20,902 bases of DNA from a virus. Positions within the stretch are counted from its first letter, which is position 1. Each line of letters begins with the position of its first letter. Below the pieces are notes generated by a model that saw only the letters and a program-made list of their open reading frames with translations, was not told where the DNA came from and did not search any database. Position numbers and translations under genes: made by a program. Of the stretch, positions 1 to 7,611 are shown one piece after another. The DNA is taken from positions 1 to 20,902 of IMG/VR virus record IMGVR_UViG_3300006810_000512; one strand, written 5' to 3'.

Positions 1-227
1 ACATTGCCTCCATGTAATCTTGAGAATGGGAGAATCTTTGATCCAATATTTGCACCAACATCGAGAATGACTGTGTTTGGTTTGCTATACTGTTCTGCCC
101 ACTTATCAATCCACGGTTGATACTCACCAAGATTCTCTAGGGCTTTGATGATGTCTTTATCAGAAGACCTATCGTAAATCTCTTGGGGAACAACGTATAG
201 ACCTGATGGTGTTGAAATCTGTTTCAT
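1..227 (-). CDS. FkbM-like SAM methyltransferase, N-terminal part (gene runs off the window)
   Basis: This is the first 75 or so residues of a protein cut by the window edge. It starts at the ATG at 227, which overlaps the stop of the preceding gene as ATGA. It begins MKQISTPSGLYVVPQE, and near residues 53-68 it reads VILDVGANIGSKILPFS. That matches motif I of class I SAM-dependent methyltransferases, specifically the DVGANIG form typical of the FkbM family, which often methylates sugars. It closes a run of glycosyltransferase-like genes, so a role in finishing a glycan is a reasonable inference. The catalytic half is not in the window, so the substrate cannot be judged. Another class I methyltransferase family is the main alternative. 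Confidence 0.72.
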   Translation of the reverse strand, partial: MKQISTPSGLYVVPQEIYDRSSDKDIIKALENLGEYQPWIDKWAEQYSKPNTVILDVGANIGSKILPFSRLHGGN

Positions 228-1033
228 AGTAAATCTCTCAGCTTGTTTGTTATTTCATCTCTAGTTAGTGTCTCTTTACTTATCCATCTTAACCAATCTC
301 TTTTTTCATCAATGGATGGGTATTTTGGATTTTCTATGTTTGAGAGTTGAGAATCGCATACAGGTGATGCCGCACACGGTTTTAAAGCTATTGTTGGTAT
401 TCCATAACAAATTGATTCGACTGATGCAACACTCCCCCAAGATATAGTGCAATGTATGTCACCAGATTGTAAACATTTCCAAAAGGGTCTCTTTATGAAT
501 CTATCATACGTCTTTGCCTTAATTCCATCAGGGTCTTTCTCTCTAAATATAATCTTTCTGTCAGTGTATTTTCGTATCTCCTTGGTAATGTCTTCCTTTA
601 CAGTATCTAATTTTATATCATGATATAGTGCAGCTATTGGTCCCGGCAAAACAACAAGAACTTTACCCCCTCGTTTAAAAGATATAGGTTCAAACCCAAT
701 TAGTCGTAATCGGTCATCAGATGGGTAGTGTGTCATTTGCGTGTGTTGTAGACCGTTTTTTACTAAACGAAGCCACTTCTTTCTTCCCGCTTCAAGCTTC
801 TGGGCTGGACCCACAACATTACCTATGTAACCACTATCTGTAGAATAAAAGTCTCTACTGCACCGAATACATTCATCCATTATTGGCTTGAGAATAGGTG
901 AAGCCCCGAATACAAATAATGGCTCATTGCTATTTTTTACATCAGATAGCGGAAAATCCTCTTCTGCTATTATGCTCTGATTTAGAACCTCTGCATAGTA
1001 TTTGGTGTTTCTAGTATAACCTAATATGATCAT
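224..1033 (-). CDS. GT-B-like glycan protein, paralogue A of a tandem pair
   Basis: A 269-residue protein starting MIILGYTRNT and linked by ATGA overlaps to both neighbours. I cannot name a family with certainty. Near the C-terminus it has GDIHCTISWGSVASVES (about 191-207) followed by GIPTI (211-215). This pattern, a small-residue/Ser turn, then Glu-Ser, then G-x-P, is like the donor-binding half of GT-B-fold glycosyltransferases and capsule-polysaccharide enzymes. A hydrophobic strand KVLVVLPG (about 124-131) could open a second Rossmann-like domain. It is clearly homologous to the next gene upstream (1030-1833) over its whole length, with the same block order and near-identical C-terminal motifs, so the two arose by tandem duplication. 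The neighbouring glycosyltransferases support a role in glycan assembly. Substrate and activity are unknown. Confidence 0.6.
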   Translation of the reverse strand: MIILGYTRNTKYYAEVLNQSIIAEEDFPLSDVKNSNEPLFVFGASPILKPIMDECIRCSRDFYSTDSGYIGNVVGPAQKLEAGRKKWLRLVKNGLQHTQMTHYPSDDRLRLIGFEPISFKRGGKVLVVLPGPIAALYHDIKLDTVKEDITKEIRKYTDRKIIFREKDPDGIKAKTYDRFIKRPFWKCLQSGDIHCTISWGSVASVESICYGIPTIALKPCAASPVCDSQLSNIENPKYPSIDEKRDWLRWISKETLTRDEITNKLRDLL

Positions 1034-1833
1034 GCAAGATTTCTGATTTGGGCATAAAGTTCGTCAATTGATATACAGACTTTACTTATACCTCTCAACC
1101 AGTCTCGCATCAAATCTTCCTTCGGCATCTTGACATTTTCAATATCAGAAATTGTAGACGAACAAACAGGAGAAGCAACGCAAGAACGCAAAGTGATTGT
1201 TGGAATACCACAAAGTATTGATTCAAGAGCTGCCACGCTTCCCCAACTGACAGTGCAATGTATATCGCCTACCTCTAGTCTTTTCCAAAATTGATTCTTA
1301 ATGAATCGCTCTCTTGCTCCTTTTGTGGGAAATCCTCGAAACTCAATTTCCCGATCTGTATATTTCCGTATCTCCTGAGTTATCTCTTCTGAGAGCACAT
1401 TGATATCAATATTGTGATAGGTGCAAGCGACATGACCCGGTAGAGCAACAAGTATCTTATCGCCCCTTTTGAATTTAACTGGAGAAACACCTAGATTTCT
1501 AAGACGGTCATCACTGTTGTATCGTATGAATTCGCAATGTTGAATGTCATTGGGAACAAGGCGAAACCACTTCTTGTATTTTGCATAACCAGATGTTTGA
1601 AATGGTGCATTGACATTGCCGAGATATGCTGAGTCTAATGTGTAGAACGGTCTTCCGACTCTCCAGCACTCTTTGATTACTTCCATTTTTTGAGGGCAAG
1701 CACCAAACATCACGATAGGATCATTTGATTCATGCACACGTTCTGGTGGGAAGTCATCCTGTTTCGTTAAAGGATGACTCAGATGAGTGGCAATCTTGTG
1801 TATCCGAGAACCTTTGTTGCCAAGTAATATCAT
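1030..1833 (-). CDS. GT-B-like glycan protein, paralogue B of a tandem pair
   Basis: A 267-residue protein if translation begins at the ATG at 1833 (MILLGNKGSR). The open frame extends 12 codons further upstream, but 1833 is preferred because it makes an ATGA overlap with the stop of the preceding gene and aligns with the start of paralogue A (MIILGYTRNT). It shares with paralogue A the blocks PFYTLDSAYLGNV, RFIKNQFWKRL, SWGSVAALES (about 196-205), GIPTI (209-213) and CVASPVC. The C-terminal blocks resemble the nucleotide-sugar-binding half of GT-B glycosyltransferases. The conserved A-S-P-V-C cysteine occurs in both copies and may be structural. Two related copies side by side suggest two similar transfer steps or a recent duplication. 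Confidence 0.6.
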   Translation of the reverse strand: MILLGNKGSRIHKIATHLSHPLTKQDDFPPERVHESNDPIVMFGACPQKMEVIKECWRVGRPFYTLDSAYLGNVNAPFQTSGYAKYKKWFRLVPNDIQHCEFIRYNSDDRLRNLGVSPVKFKRGDKILVALPGHVACTYHNIDINVLSEEITQEIRKYTDREIEFRGFPTKGARERFIKNQFWKRLEVGDIHCTVSWGSVAALESILCGIPTITLRSCVASPVCSSTISDIENVKMPKEDLMRDWLRGISKVCISIDELYAQIRNLA

Positions 1834-2825
1834 AGATAATTCTTCACTCCCTCTTTTATGTAGTCCCAATATGTCCCATTATTAACTTCATCAACAGTGA
1901 AGTGTGTCTTTCTATACTTTTTGAGAAGACCATCAATATCTTTACCACCTTGTAATTTATATCTAGATGTGACTTTGTGTGGTGCAAAATTGTAAGCAAA
2001 TGCTGCTTTGTGACTTATAACAGTGGAGCAACCAGAAATCATACATTCGCATGATGCGGAAGATGTGTTAAATATATGAATAGAATGTCTGTCTAGGGTA
2101 TCAAGGTAACTGTATCTCCTTTTATCAGGAACTATGATTTTTACTTCAGGAAAAGTGTTGAGGATGCGCTCATAATACATTACATCGTTTTGAAATTCAA
2201 AATGCTTTAGCTTTACACTACCTCGCCGAGCAGTATTATCACGAACATTACCGGGGTGAACTCTAATTTCAATGTTGGTAGTCTGGAATCTCTTTTTTAA
2301 ACTCTTTACAAGATTGTATGCCCATTGAAATTGATAGACTCCACATCTCCCATATCCAGATAGTCTATTCAAGCATATAATGTATTTGGACTTTTTTATT
2401 GTAGGAGGTGGTGTTGCTGTTATGTGTTTGAAGGAATCCTTTCTGAGATCATCAGGAATCTGTTCAAGAAAATACTCAGCCTCATGGTCATAGACTGACC
2501 TAAAAGGAAAGCGCATTATGAGTTCATTATTAAACCCCTTCAATACATCATTTTCAAAGAAAAAGATATTCTTATTGCTTTCTTCATATATGTTTTTACG
2601 TGCTTGCATATATGGCAAAAGCGATATTTCACTCTGGTGTATATCTGCAAACGAAAACATTAATCCAAAATCGGATGAGGGGTAATAGTGCGGCTGATTT
2701 ATCTCTATGACCTTTACCCCATGACGTTTTACGCCATTAATAAATGAGTTTATGCCGAGTTTCTTATTGGCAGAGCCTCTTAGCATTTTATCTGAAATGC
2801 TTCTGTTATATAGAGCCAGTTTCAC
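1830..2825 (-). CDS. GT-B-like glycan protein, diverged
   Basis: A 331-residue protein that starts with GTG at 2825 and overlaps the preceding stop as GTGA. It is not obviously alignable along its length with the two paralogues downstream, but it has a comparable C-terminal signature: SSASCECMISGCSTVIS (about 255-271), a Ser/Ala turn followed by Glu and G-x-S-x-V-I. Before it lie RVHPGN (188-193), as in capsule and LPS glycosyltransferase-like enzymes where H-P precedes the acceptor loop, and the strand VKIIVPDK (about 228-235). I read it as a GT-B-fold enzyme or a degenerate relative acting in the same pathway as its neighbours. No signal peptide or membrane segment is visible. The exact family is unrecognised. 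Confidence 0.55.
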   Translation of the reverse strand: MKLALYNRSISDKMLRGSANKKLGINSFINGVKRHGVKVIEINQPHYYPSSDFGLMFSFADIHQSEISLLPYMQARKNIYEESNKNIFFFENDVLKGFNNELIMRFPFRSVYDHEAEYFLEQIPDDLRKDSFKHITATPPPTIKKSKYIICLNRLSGYGRCGVYQFQWAYNLVKSLKKRFQTTNIEIRVHPGNVRDNTARRGSVKLKHFEFQNDVMYYERILNTFPEVKIIVPDKRRYSYLDTLDRHSIHIFNTSSASCECMISGCSTVISHKAAFAYNFAPHKVTSRYKLQGGKDIDGLLKKYRKTHFTVDEVNNGTYWDYIKEGVKNYL

Positions 2826-3487
2826 TCAGGCAACATCTCCTTATAGTATTCATACCACTCTTCTGAGTAGTCAGTATCGCGAAACTCCTTAAACCAAGGT
2901 CCACCCTCAGTGTAGTGGATGTTATGAACATCAGATTTGGTTTCATACTCACCAGCAAGCCAGTTCCATTCCAGAGGAATATCCCCAATTAGTTTCTCTG
3001 ATTCCAACCATTTGAATTGATGAAGCTGAAGACCGGAAGCCATGTTCACATACTCAGGAGTCAGATTAAAACACTTCTCGCAGTTCATGAGCATGAAGGA
3101 TGACCAGTTCTTCTTCTCATACTTGGTCTGAATCTGTCCAAGAAACTTCTTCTCTGACTTGGGAGTATAATCATGCTTACAGACTTGAATTGCATACTTG
3201 TCATCACGCAAGTCCCAGAGTTTTGAAATGTCTGAAACCGTGAGCATATCGCAATCCATAAACAGTGCCCACCCCTTGTAGTTCATCAGGTGGGGGATCA
3301 TGAATCGACTGAACGAAAACTCAGTAGATGAGAGTGCATTGCGCTCCCGTGTGAAGATGCCAGAAAGGTTGTTCAGTGCAATGGGAGTTATCGCAAGAGG
3401 CTTGGTGCTGTTCTTAATCAGACTCCATGAAAGAGTGTTGTAAGCCGCACGTTCCTTGCTATCAAATCCAATGAATATGTTGATCAT
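2822..3487 (-). CDS. GT-A glycosyltransferase, GT8-like
   Basis: A 221-residue protein with ATGA overlaps at both ends. The N-terminus MINIFIGFDSKERAAY is the usual first strand and loop of GT-A-fold transferases of the GT8 (glycogenin/LgtC-like) type, where it contacts the nucleotide sugar. The strand WALFMDCDML carries a D-x-D motif (D78-C-D80) expected to bind the metal and UDP-sugar. W-N-W-L and the late NIHYTEGGPWF (about 193-203) resemble the C-terminal His-x-x-Gly-x-x-x-W region that closes the GT8 active site. It probably transfers a sugar in the cytoplasm of the infected cell, onto either a phage structural protein or a host glycan; the sequence does not say which. Confidence 0.8.
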   Translation of the reverse strand: MINIFIGFDSKERAAYNTLSWSLIKNSTKPLAITPIALNNLSGIFTRERNALSSTEFSFSRFMIPHLMNYKGWALFMDCDMLTVSDISKLWDLRDDKYAIQVCKHDYTPKSEKKFLGQIQTKYEKKNWSSFMLMNCEKCFNLTPEYVNMASGLQLHQFKWLESEKLIGDIPLEWNWLAGEYETKSDVHNIHYTEGGPWFKEFRDTDYSEEWYEYYKEMLPE

Positions 3488-4260
3488 ATCTTTTTATTTT
3501 CTGGGCTTTTTAGAGCATCTTTCCTCGCACCTTTACAGTGGTCATAGACATCTCCAAGTATACTCCATGCTTGAACGTGCCCTTTCATTTTTCTCTGTTC
3601 TCTAAACTGAGACTTATCTCTAAATCCAATATTGTAATTTTTTACTCCGTGCTTTTTTTCAAATTCAATTCTCACATGGTCAACGACAAAGCTATCATGC
3701 CATTCATCAATTGTATATATCTCATCTGTTGAGTAGACATCATAAAGCCTTTTTGACCACTCCTTGGTTTTGGGGTGGTTCAGATTGAAATATAGAAAAC
3801 CACATTCAGAGTATGCTCCAATTCTACCAAGATATGTCATCATGCAATCCTTACGGTGTAAATGCCGGTTAACCCAAGATGAATCTATGGATTTATGAAA
3901 CACACTATCGGCATCTACAAAGATTACACCGTCATACCCACCCCCTCGGTTCATTACCAAATCAGTATGGGCATAGACCTTGTAACAGAATCTAACAGCA
4001 TCAAATTTGAATGGCTTCATCCTACGTCCTTTGCGGTCAAACCTAACAACACTGGACGGGTCTTTACTACCATTCCTCTCGACAAATTTTTTGCATTCAG
4101 GAACATCAGATAGAAGATTTATAGTCGTGCCTCTAGGTGCAACCCAATCGTCTTCTGTGTATGTGAACAGATCAAAATCCCAATTGTATGTCTCATAGAA
4201 CTTATGACCATAGTAGTCATAGAGTTTTTTATTCAGTGATGTTACAACTGCAATTTTCAT
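3484..4260 (-). CDS. GT-A-like glycosyltransferase with DxD motif
   Basis: A 258-residue protein starting MKIAVVTSLNKKLYDYYG, with ATGA overlaps on both sides. The first strand and its following loop, plus FVDADSVF (D116-A-D118), give the layout of a GT-A nucleotide-sugar transferase. Between them, KPFKFDAVRFCYKVYAH resembles the helix that precedes the DxD strand in galactosyltransferase-like enzymes. After the DxD strand come GFLYFNL (about 153-159) and DEWHDSFVVDHV, a position where such enzymes carry an acceptor-binding Asp/Glu. It differs from the neighbouring GT8-like protein in motif spacing, so it is a distinct transferase and not a duplicate. Substrate unknown. Confidence 0.7.
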   Translation of the reverse strand: MKIAVVTSLNKKLYDYYGHKFYETYNWDFDLFTYTEDDWVAPRGTTINLLSDVPECKKFVERNGSKDPSSVVRFDRKGRRMKPFKFDAVRFCYKVYAHTDLVMNRGGGYDGVIFVDADSVFHKSIDSSWVNRHLHRKDCMMTYLGRIGAYSECGFLYFNLNHPKTKEWSKRLYDVYSTDEIYTIDEWHDSFVVDHVRIEFEKKHGVKNYNIGFRDKSQFREQRKMKGHVQAWSILGDVYDHCKGARKDALKSPENKKI

Positions 4261-4682
4261 CTTCGCTTTGGTATCTTGTCGTGTGGTATGTGAGTGTATC
4301 TCTTAATCATCTGACGTTCTGCCGTTGAGGTTATCATGTATCCCTCAATTGCTTCGTAGCCGTTCTCCAATGCCCACTTGACTCTTTTGTGACCAACATG
4401 AACATATAGACCGGGAATAATCTTACCATCCTTATCTACGTTGGTTCTCTCTGGGTTATTTGGTTCTATTTCAATTCTTCTTTTAACCCACTTATGATCG
4501 TGTGTAGATACCGCAATTGGATACATCATACCTGCCTTCTGAAAGCTTTCATTGTATCCAAATTTCTCCATACGAGCATTGAGCCAAGCATCAGAGGGGA
4601 GAAAGCGAATGTCCTTTACATCAAACAGTCGAACGCAAAGTTTGATTTCTTTTGGATGGAAGTTTGCCTGTAGTATTCTCAC
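4257..4682 (-). CDS. ParB/sulfiredoxin-fold-like small protein
   Basis: A 141-residue protein beginning at GTG (4682) that overlaps the preceding stop as GTGA; its own stop overlaps the next start as ATGA. The centre reads KAGMMYPIAVS and later GLYVHVGHKRVKWALENGY followed by EAIEGYMI. This resembles the ParB nuclease/Srx fold, where a 'set parameter, then G-x-x-R, then helix ending in lGy, then strand' pattern is typical. The ParB GERR box is replaced here by GHKR. In classical families the fold binds CTP or nucleic acid, but variants occur as kinases or regulators, so no activity is claimed. Its place inside a coupled glycan cassette is unusual for a ParB-like protein. Unrelated conserved hypothetical is the alternative. 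Confidence 0.5.
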   Translation of the reverse strand: MRILQANFHPKEIKLCVRLFDVKDIRFLPSDAWLNARMEKFGYNESFQKAGMMYPIAVSTHDHKWVKRRIEIEPNNPERTNVDKDGKIIPGLYVHVGHKRVKWALENGYEAIEGYMITSTAERQMIKRYTHIPHDKIPKRR

Positions 4683-5020
4683 TTAGTCGCACCACCACTA
4701 TTGAGTCTCTCAATGTCATCATGAGAAAACTCTGCCCAATACAACTCAAAAGCAATACCATCTTCAAGCCCAATGAATTGATGAAAGACTCCCGGCTTCA
4801 CCTTTGTGAAATCACCGGCACCAAGAATTGTTTCATCAATAAGGTCACCGTTCCAGCAACGGACCATCATCTTACCAGACTCAACAAAGAAACCATTGCT
4901 CTTTGTCTGATGTCGATGTTCGCTACATTGATATCCTGCCTTGAATTCAATTCTATGAAATTCAAGACAATGATTCTTGAAGACTTCTTCTGTCTTACCC
5001 CATACCTTTCCAGCAATCAT
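4679..5020 (-). CDS. Single-domain cupin protein
   Basis: A 113-residue protein with both cupin motifs. Motif 1 has H35-R-H37 and E47 within GYQCSEHRHQTKSNGFFVES; motif 2 is GDFTKVKPGVFHQF, with H80 as the fourth metal ligand. The length fits a one-domain cupin. Small cupins of this form in polysaccharide clusters are commonly sugar-phosphate isomerases or epimerase-like proteins, or related metal-binding proteins; that is a family-level expectation, not something seen directly. It is linked by GTGA and ATGA overlaps to the ParB-like and zinc-ribbon genes. All four predicted metal ligands are present, so it is probably active. Confidence 0.75.
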   Translation of the reverse strand: MIAGKVWGKTEEVFKNHCLEFHRIEFKAGYQCSEHRHQTKSNGFFVESGKMMVRCWNGDLIDETILGAGDFTKVKPGVFHQFIGLEDGIAFELYWAEFSHDDIERLNSGGATK

Positions 5021-5208
5021 AGTTCGTAATCTTCATCTTCGTCATGCCCATCTATTCTTTCCATACAAAATGGACATATTGTAGGTTCATTTTCTTCGTA
5101 TTCGTCATCCTCTAAATCATTCTCTACATCATAGGTCGAGTGGTTGAAATCGTGCCACTCAATAGAATATGTAGTCCGGCAGGACGGGCATGTAGTTTGA
5201 AAAAACAT
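5017..5208 (-). CDS. Small acidic zinc-ribbon protein
   Basis: A 63-residue protein with two CxxC knuckles, C7-P-S-C10 and C45-P-F-C48, separated by a very acidic stretch of about 33 residues. This is the layout of a zinc ribbon. The open frame extends to a TTG at 5223, but the ATG at 5208 is preferred: it gives a TAATG junction with the RNR stop, in keeping with the tight coupling seen throughout this block. The tail (GHDEDEDYEL) is also strongly acidic. Position directly after RNR and before the sugar genes gives no firm function. Proteins like this may bind nucleic acid or another protein. Confidence 0.6.
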   Translation of the reverse strand: MFFQTTCPSCRTTYSIEWHDFNHSTYDVENDLEDDEYEENEPTICPFCMERIDGHDEDEDYEL

Positions 5209-7169
5209 TATCTTATGGGGCAAACCCCGCCCTCACATTCAATACCCTCAATCATTTCATTTGAGGTCTGAATCGGCGATATGGGTTTAACTTTCTTTAC
5301 CATCTTCTCATATTGATCTGCATCAATTTCTTCGTATGGTGCTTGGGTGAATCCATGATCAGAGTGAAGAAGGAACGAGACACTCTTGATATGATTTTTG
5401 AAATTCTTTGCCAACCAATCTTGAATCTCTGGAAGCTCTTCCTTGCGATAGTAGACAGTGCAGGATACCGCATTATCTGCCCACTGAGATTGAAGAGTCT
5501 TGATGAGTTCAAGTTGGTCAATGGCACTCATGTCCTTGGCGACAGTTGCATTCTCATCGAACTGACAGGGAAACTCAACAACCACGGTATCGTGATTCTC
5601 TGTTCCATCGAAGTTCTTGGCAAACTCGGTATGATAACCAAGGTCACGACAAACATCGATAAGTGAATCGGTTGCTGCCATGCGAATACGACGAATGAAG
5701 TAATGAGAGAATGCCGGATGGACACCGGGAGTAGAACCAGCAAGGATGCTTAATGTGCCACTAGGTTTAACGGTAGTCAACTTAATGGAGGGATTATGAC
5801 CATTCTTCTCGGAGTATTTCTGGTCAAACTCACGAAGTTTCTGATAGGTATAATCCAACCAATCCATCTTATGTTGACTCTGACAGATACCAGTCACACC
5901 AAGACCAATACGCATGTTCTTGTGAACGATCTTATTGGTATCTTCATGGATGAATGGTAGCGCACATATTGCCTTCTGAGTCTTATACAGAAGCTTCGCA
6001 CATTCATACATCTCTTCCTTGGATTCGATATTGTTGAGATACAGTTCACTTAGGTTACAACACTCATAGTTGCCCAGAGAGATTTCACCGCATGGATTGG
6101 TCCCCACGACGTTATCCTTATTGGTGGGATACAGTTCAGAACTGCGAAGGTTTCCGTCAGAAATACGACCATACTTTTCTGACAAGGGAAGGTTGAAAAG
6201 ACCGTAAGGTTCACCATTGCCAGCATAACCTTCCCAGAGAGCATCAGATGTATGGTCATAAGAGTCACAGTAAATCGTGTTATTGGACATGGCACGGTAG
6301 TTTGGAATACCGCCCAAGTCCCAACGCTTTGCCCGAAGAAAGAGAAAGTCATCAGGATCACCAATTGCAATCTCTGCACTTCTACGAACATTACCAGCAA
6401 CAACAATGGAACCAATGATGTTATTGATATCCAGAACATCCAGTGAGCGAAGTTTCTTACCCTCTCGACTCTTGAATACCTCACAGATTTTTGTGATACC
6501 ATCAATCAGAATAGAGGGACCAGAGGCAGTGCCACCGAAACCACGAATCTTTTCACCAGCACCACGAATCAGAATGGTTGAATAGGTAAATCCTTTACCA
6601 GTCTCAAAGAATGAATCCAAGACCTTGCGAAGAAGATATACCCAACCCTCACGGGAATCAGGAACAATGAAGTCGGCATCATTGGTTGCCTTTCCATCAA
6701 GTTCATCATGAGTAATCTCAACATCAGGTTTGATTCGAGGGAGTTCATGGACATCCTCACGGCGAACAGAAAACCCAACACCACCACCAAGCATGAGGTT
6801 CTCGAAAAGGAATGTGAATGCCTTTGGTTCATTCATCTGAGTGAACCAGCAGTTCAGGAGAGAGTTGGCACCAAACCGTTCGACGGTAGGGGTGCCAAGT
6901 TGCCAGAGCATACGTCCAGCGAAGTTACATTTCAGATTGAAGACATGATCAAAGAGCTTCTCTGCTTCCTTTTGTGCGTAATTGGCACCAAGGCTTTGCG
7001 CTCCATTGATGCATCTCTGAACGGTCTCATGCCATTCTTCTGTTGTGCCATCGTCCTTTAAGCGAGCATAGGTGCGCTTGTAAACGATGTAACCAAGACC
7101 ATTGAATCCCCATTTCGGGGTTTTGTTTGCGTATGTTGATGCGAATTCGTCAGAGATGATATTTTCCAT
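5208..7169 (-). CDS. nrdJ: Monomeric adenosylcobalamin-dependent (class II) ribonucleoside-triphosphate reductase
   Basis: A 653-residue enzyme that reduces ribonucleoside triphosphates to deoxy forms for phage DNA synthesis, using coenzyme B12 to make a thiyl radical. By position against the known Lactobacillus leichmannii RTPR, the key residues are all visible: the radical-bearing Cys in NPCGEI (C360) with E362 beside it; the reducible disulfide pair C107 (LLNCWF) and C371 (ECCNL), the latter 11 residues after C360 as in RTPR; and the C-terminal shuttle pair C645 and C650 in ECEGGVCPIR. VKPSGTLSILAGSTPG (about 467-482) is the conserved phosphate-binding stretch. No sign of intein or frameshift. 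T4 itself uses a class I two-subunit enzyme, so this is the alternative class seen in some marine phages. It leads the block that includes the glycan genes. Confidence 0.95.
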   Translation of the reverse strand: MENIISDEFASTYANKTPKWGFNGLGYIVYKRTYARLKDDGTTEEWHETVQRCINGAQSLGANYAQKEAEKLFDHVFNLKCNFAGRMLWQLGTPTVERFGANSLLNCWFTQMNEPKAFTFLFENLMLGGGVGFSVRREDVHELPRIKPDVEITHDELDGKATNDADFIVPDSREGWVYLLRKVLDSFFETGKGFTYSTILIRGAGEKIRGFGGTASGPSILIDGITKICEVFKSREGKKLRSLDVLDINNIIGSIVVAGNVRRSAEIAIGDPDDFLFLRAKRWDLGGIPNYRAMSNNTIYCDSYDHTSDALWEGYAGNGEPYGLFNLPLSEKYGRISDGNLRSSELYPTNKDNVVGTNPCGEISLGNYECCNLSELYLNNIESKEEMYECAKLLYKTQKAICALPFIHEDTNKIVHKNMRIGLGVTGICQSQHKMDWLDYTYQKLREFDQKYSEKNGHNPSIKLTTVKPSGTLSILAGSTPGVHPAFSHYFIRRIRMAATDSLIDVCRDLGYHTEFAKNFDGTENHDTVVVEFPCQFDENATVAKDMSAIDQLELIKTLQSQWADNAVSCTVYYRKEELPEIQDWLAKNFKNHIKSVSFLLHSDHGFTQAPYEEIDADQYEKMVKKVKPISPIQTSNEMIEGIECEGGVCPIR

Positions 7170-7178
7170 AATTGTTCT

Positions 7179-7199
7179 ATTTCACGTTCACTGTGAAAT
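7179..7199. promoter_or_regulatory. Inverted repeat in the RNR leader, possible operator or 5' hairpin
   Basis: A 7-bp perfect inverted repeat ATTTCAC / GTGAAAT with a 7-base loop lies between the candidate -10 box and the RNR start codon. It would either be an operator over the transcription start or a short mRNA hairpin about 10-30 bases before the ATG. There is no run of T after it on the minus strand, so it is not a good terminator. Confidence 0.4.
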
Positions 7200-7226
7200 T
7201 ATATAGTATCACAAAACTCAGTTGAA
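7198..7226 (-). promoter_or_regulatory. Candidate sigma70-type promoter for RNR and the glycan block
   Basis: On the minus strand there is a perfect TATAAT at 7203-7198. A weak -35 (TTCAAC, 7226-7221, only 3 of 6 matches) lies upstream with a 17-base spacer. It sits in the 58-base gap before RNR, one of the two longest gaps in the window. The predicted start of transcription would fall at about 7191, inside the inverted repeat described separately. Weak -35 leaves this tentative. Confidence 0.38.
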
Positions 7227-7227
7227 A

Positions 7228-7611
7228 TCAATCAAGTTCTTGGCTATCACTTAATTTCATTTTCCAATTTGATATTTCAAGTTTTCCTAGTGGCTTTTCG
7301 ATGTCCATGTCGGCAAGTCTTTCATTCTGGATAACCAATTTTGTGCCGCCGTATATAACGCCATCTCTTATCTCATACAGAAAGAAAGTGCTCTTTGTGA
7401 TACCAACACGGACAAGCCTTCCGGGTCTTCCATTGACGATCACAATGTCGTCTTCGTTGTAATCGTTTCCCAGAAAGACGAATATCCCAGCAACAAGTTT
7501 CTCAAGAGTTGACTTGAAAATAAGTGTTAATAGACCAGCAAAAAGTAACCAAGAATTATCCTTTATGAAATGCTCAACCGCGTTCTTCAGAACCGTTGTT
7601 TCGTTTTCCAT
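7228..7611 (-). CDS. Miniature MscS-like protein (one membrane segment plus beta domain)
   Basis: A 127-residue protein. Residues about 20-47 form one hydrophobic segment ending KLVAGIFVFL, like the end of TM3 in MscS. It is followed by a domain (about 48-107) that follows the MscS beta-domain pattern: a D-D-I-V-I strand (DDIVIVNG), GRLVRVGITKST in place of the usual 'G-x-V-x-x-I-x-x-x-x-T', then IQNERL in place of 'I-P-N-S-x-L'. Full MscS channels have about 280 residues, three membrane helices and a C-terminal domain; here only the last helix and the beta ring remain. A good Shine-Dalgarno (AAGGA) lies 6 bases before the ATG. It could form a small membrane ring or pore, or interact with host MscS; both are inferences. 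Its start overlaps the preceding gene by 38 bases. Confidence 0.62.
   Translation of the reverse strand: MENETTVLKNAVEHFIKDNSWLLFAGLLTLIFKSTLEKLVAGIFVFLGNDYNEDDIVIVNGRPGRLVRVGITKSTFFLYEIRDGVIYGGTKLVIQNERLADMDIEKPLGKLEISNWKMKLSDSQELD

Noticed and set aside
5208-5223. Longer zinc-ribbon protein starting at 5223
   Set aside because: That start is TTG inside the RNR gene; the ATG at 5208 makes a TAATG junction consistent with the neighbours.
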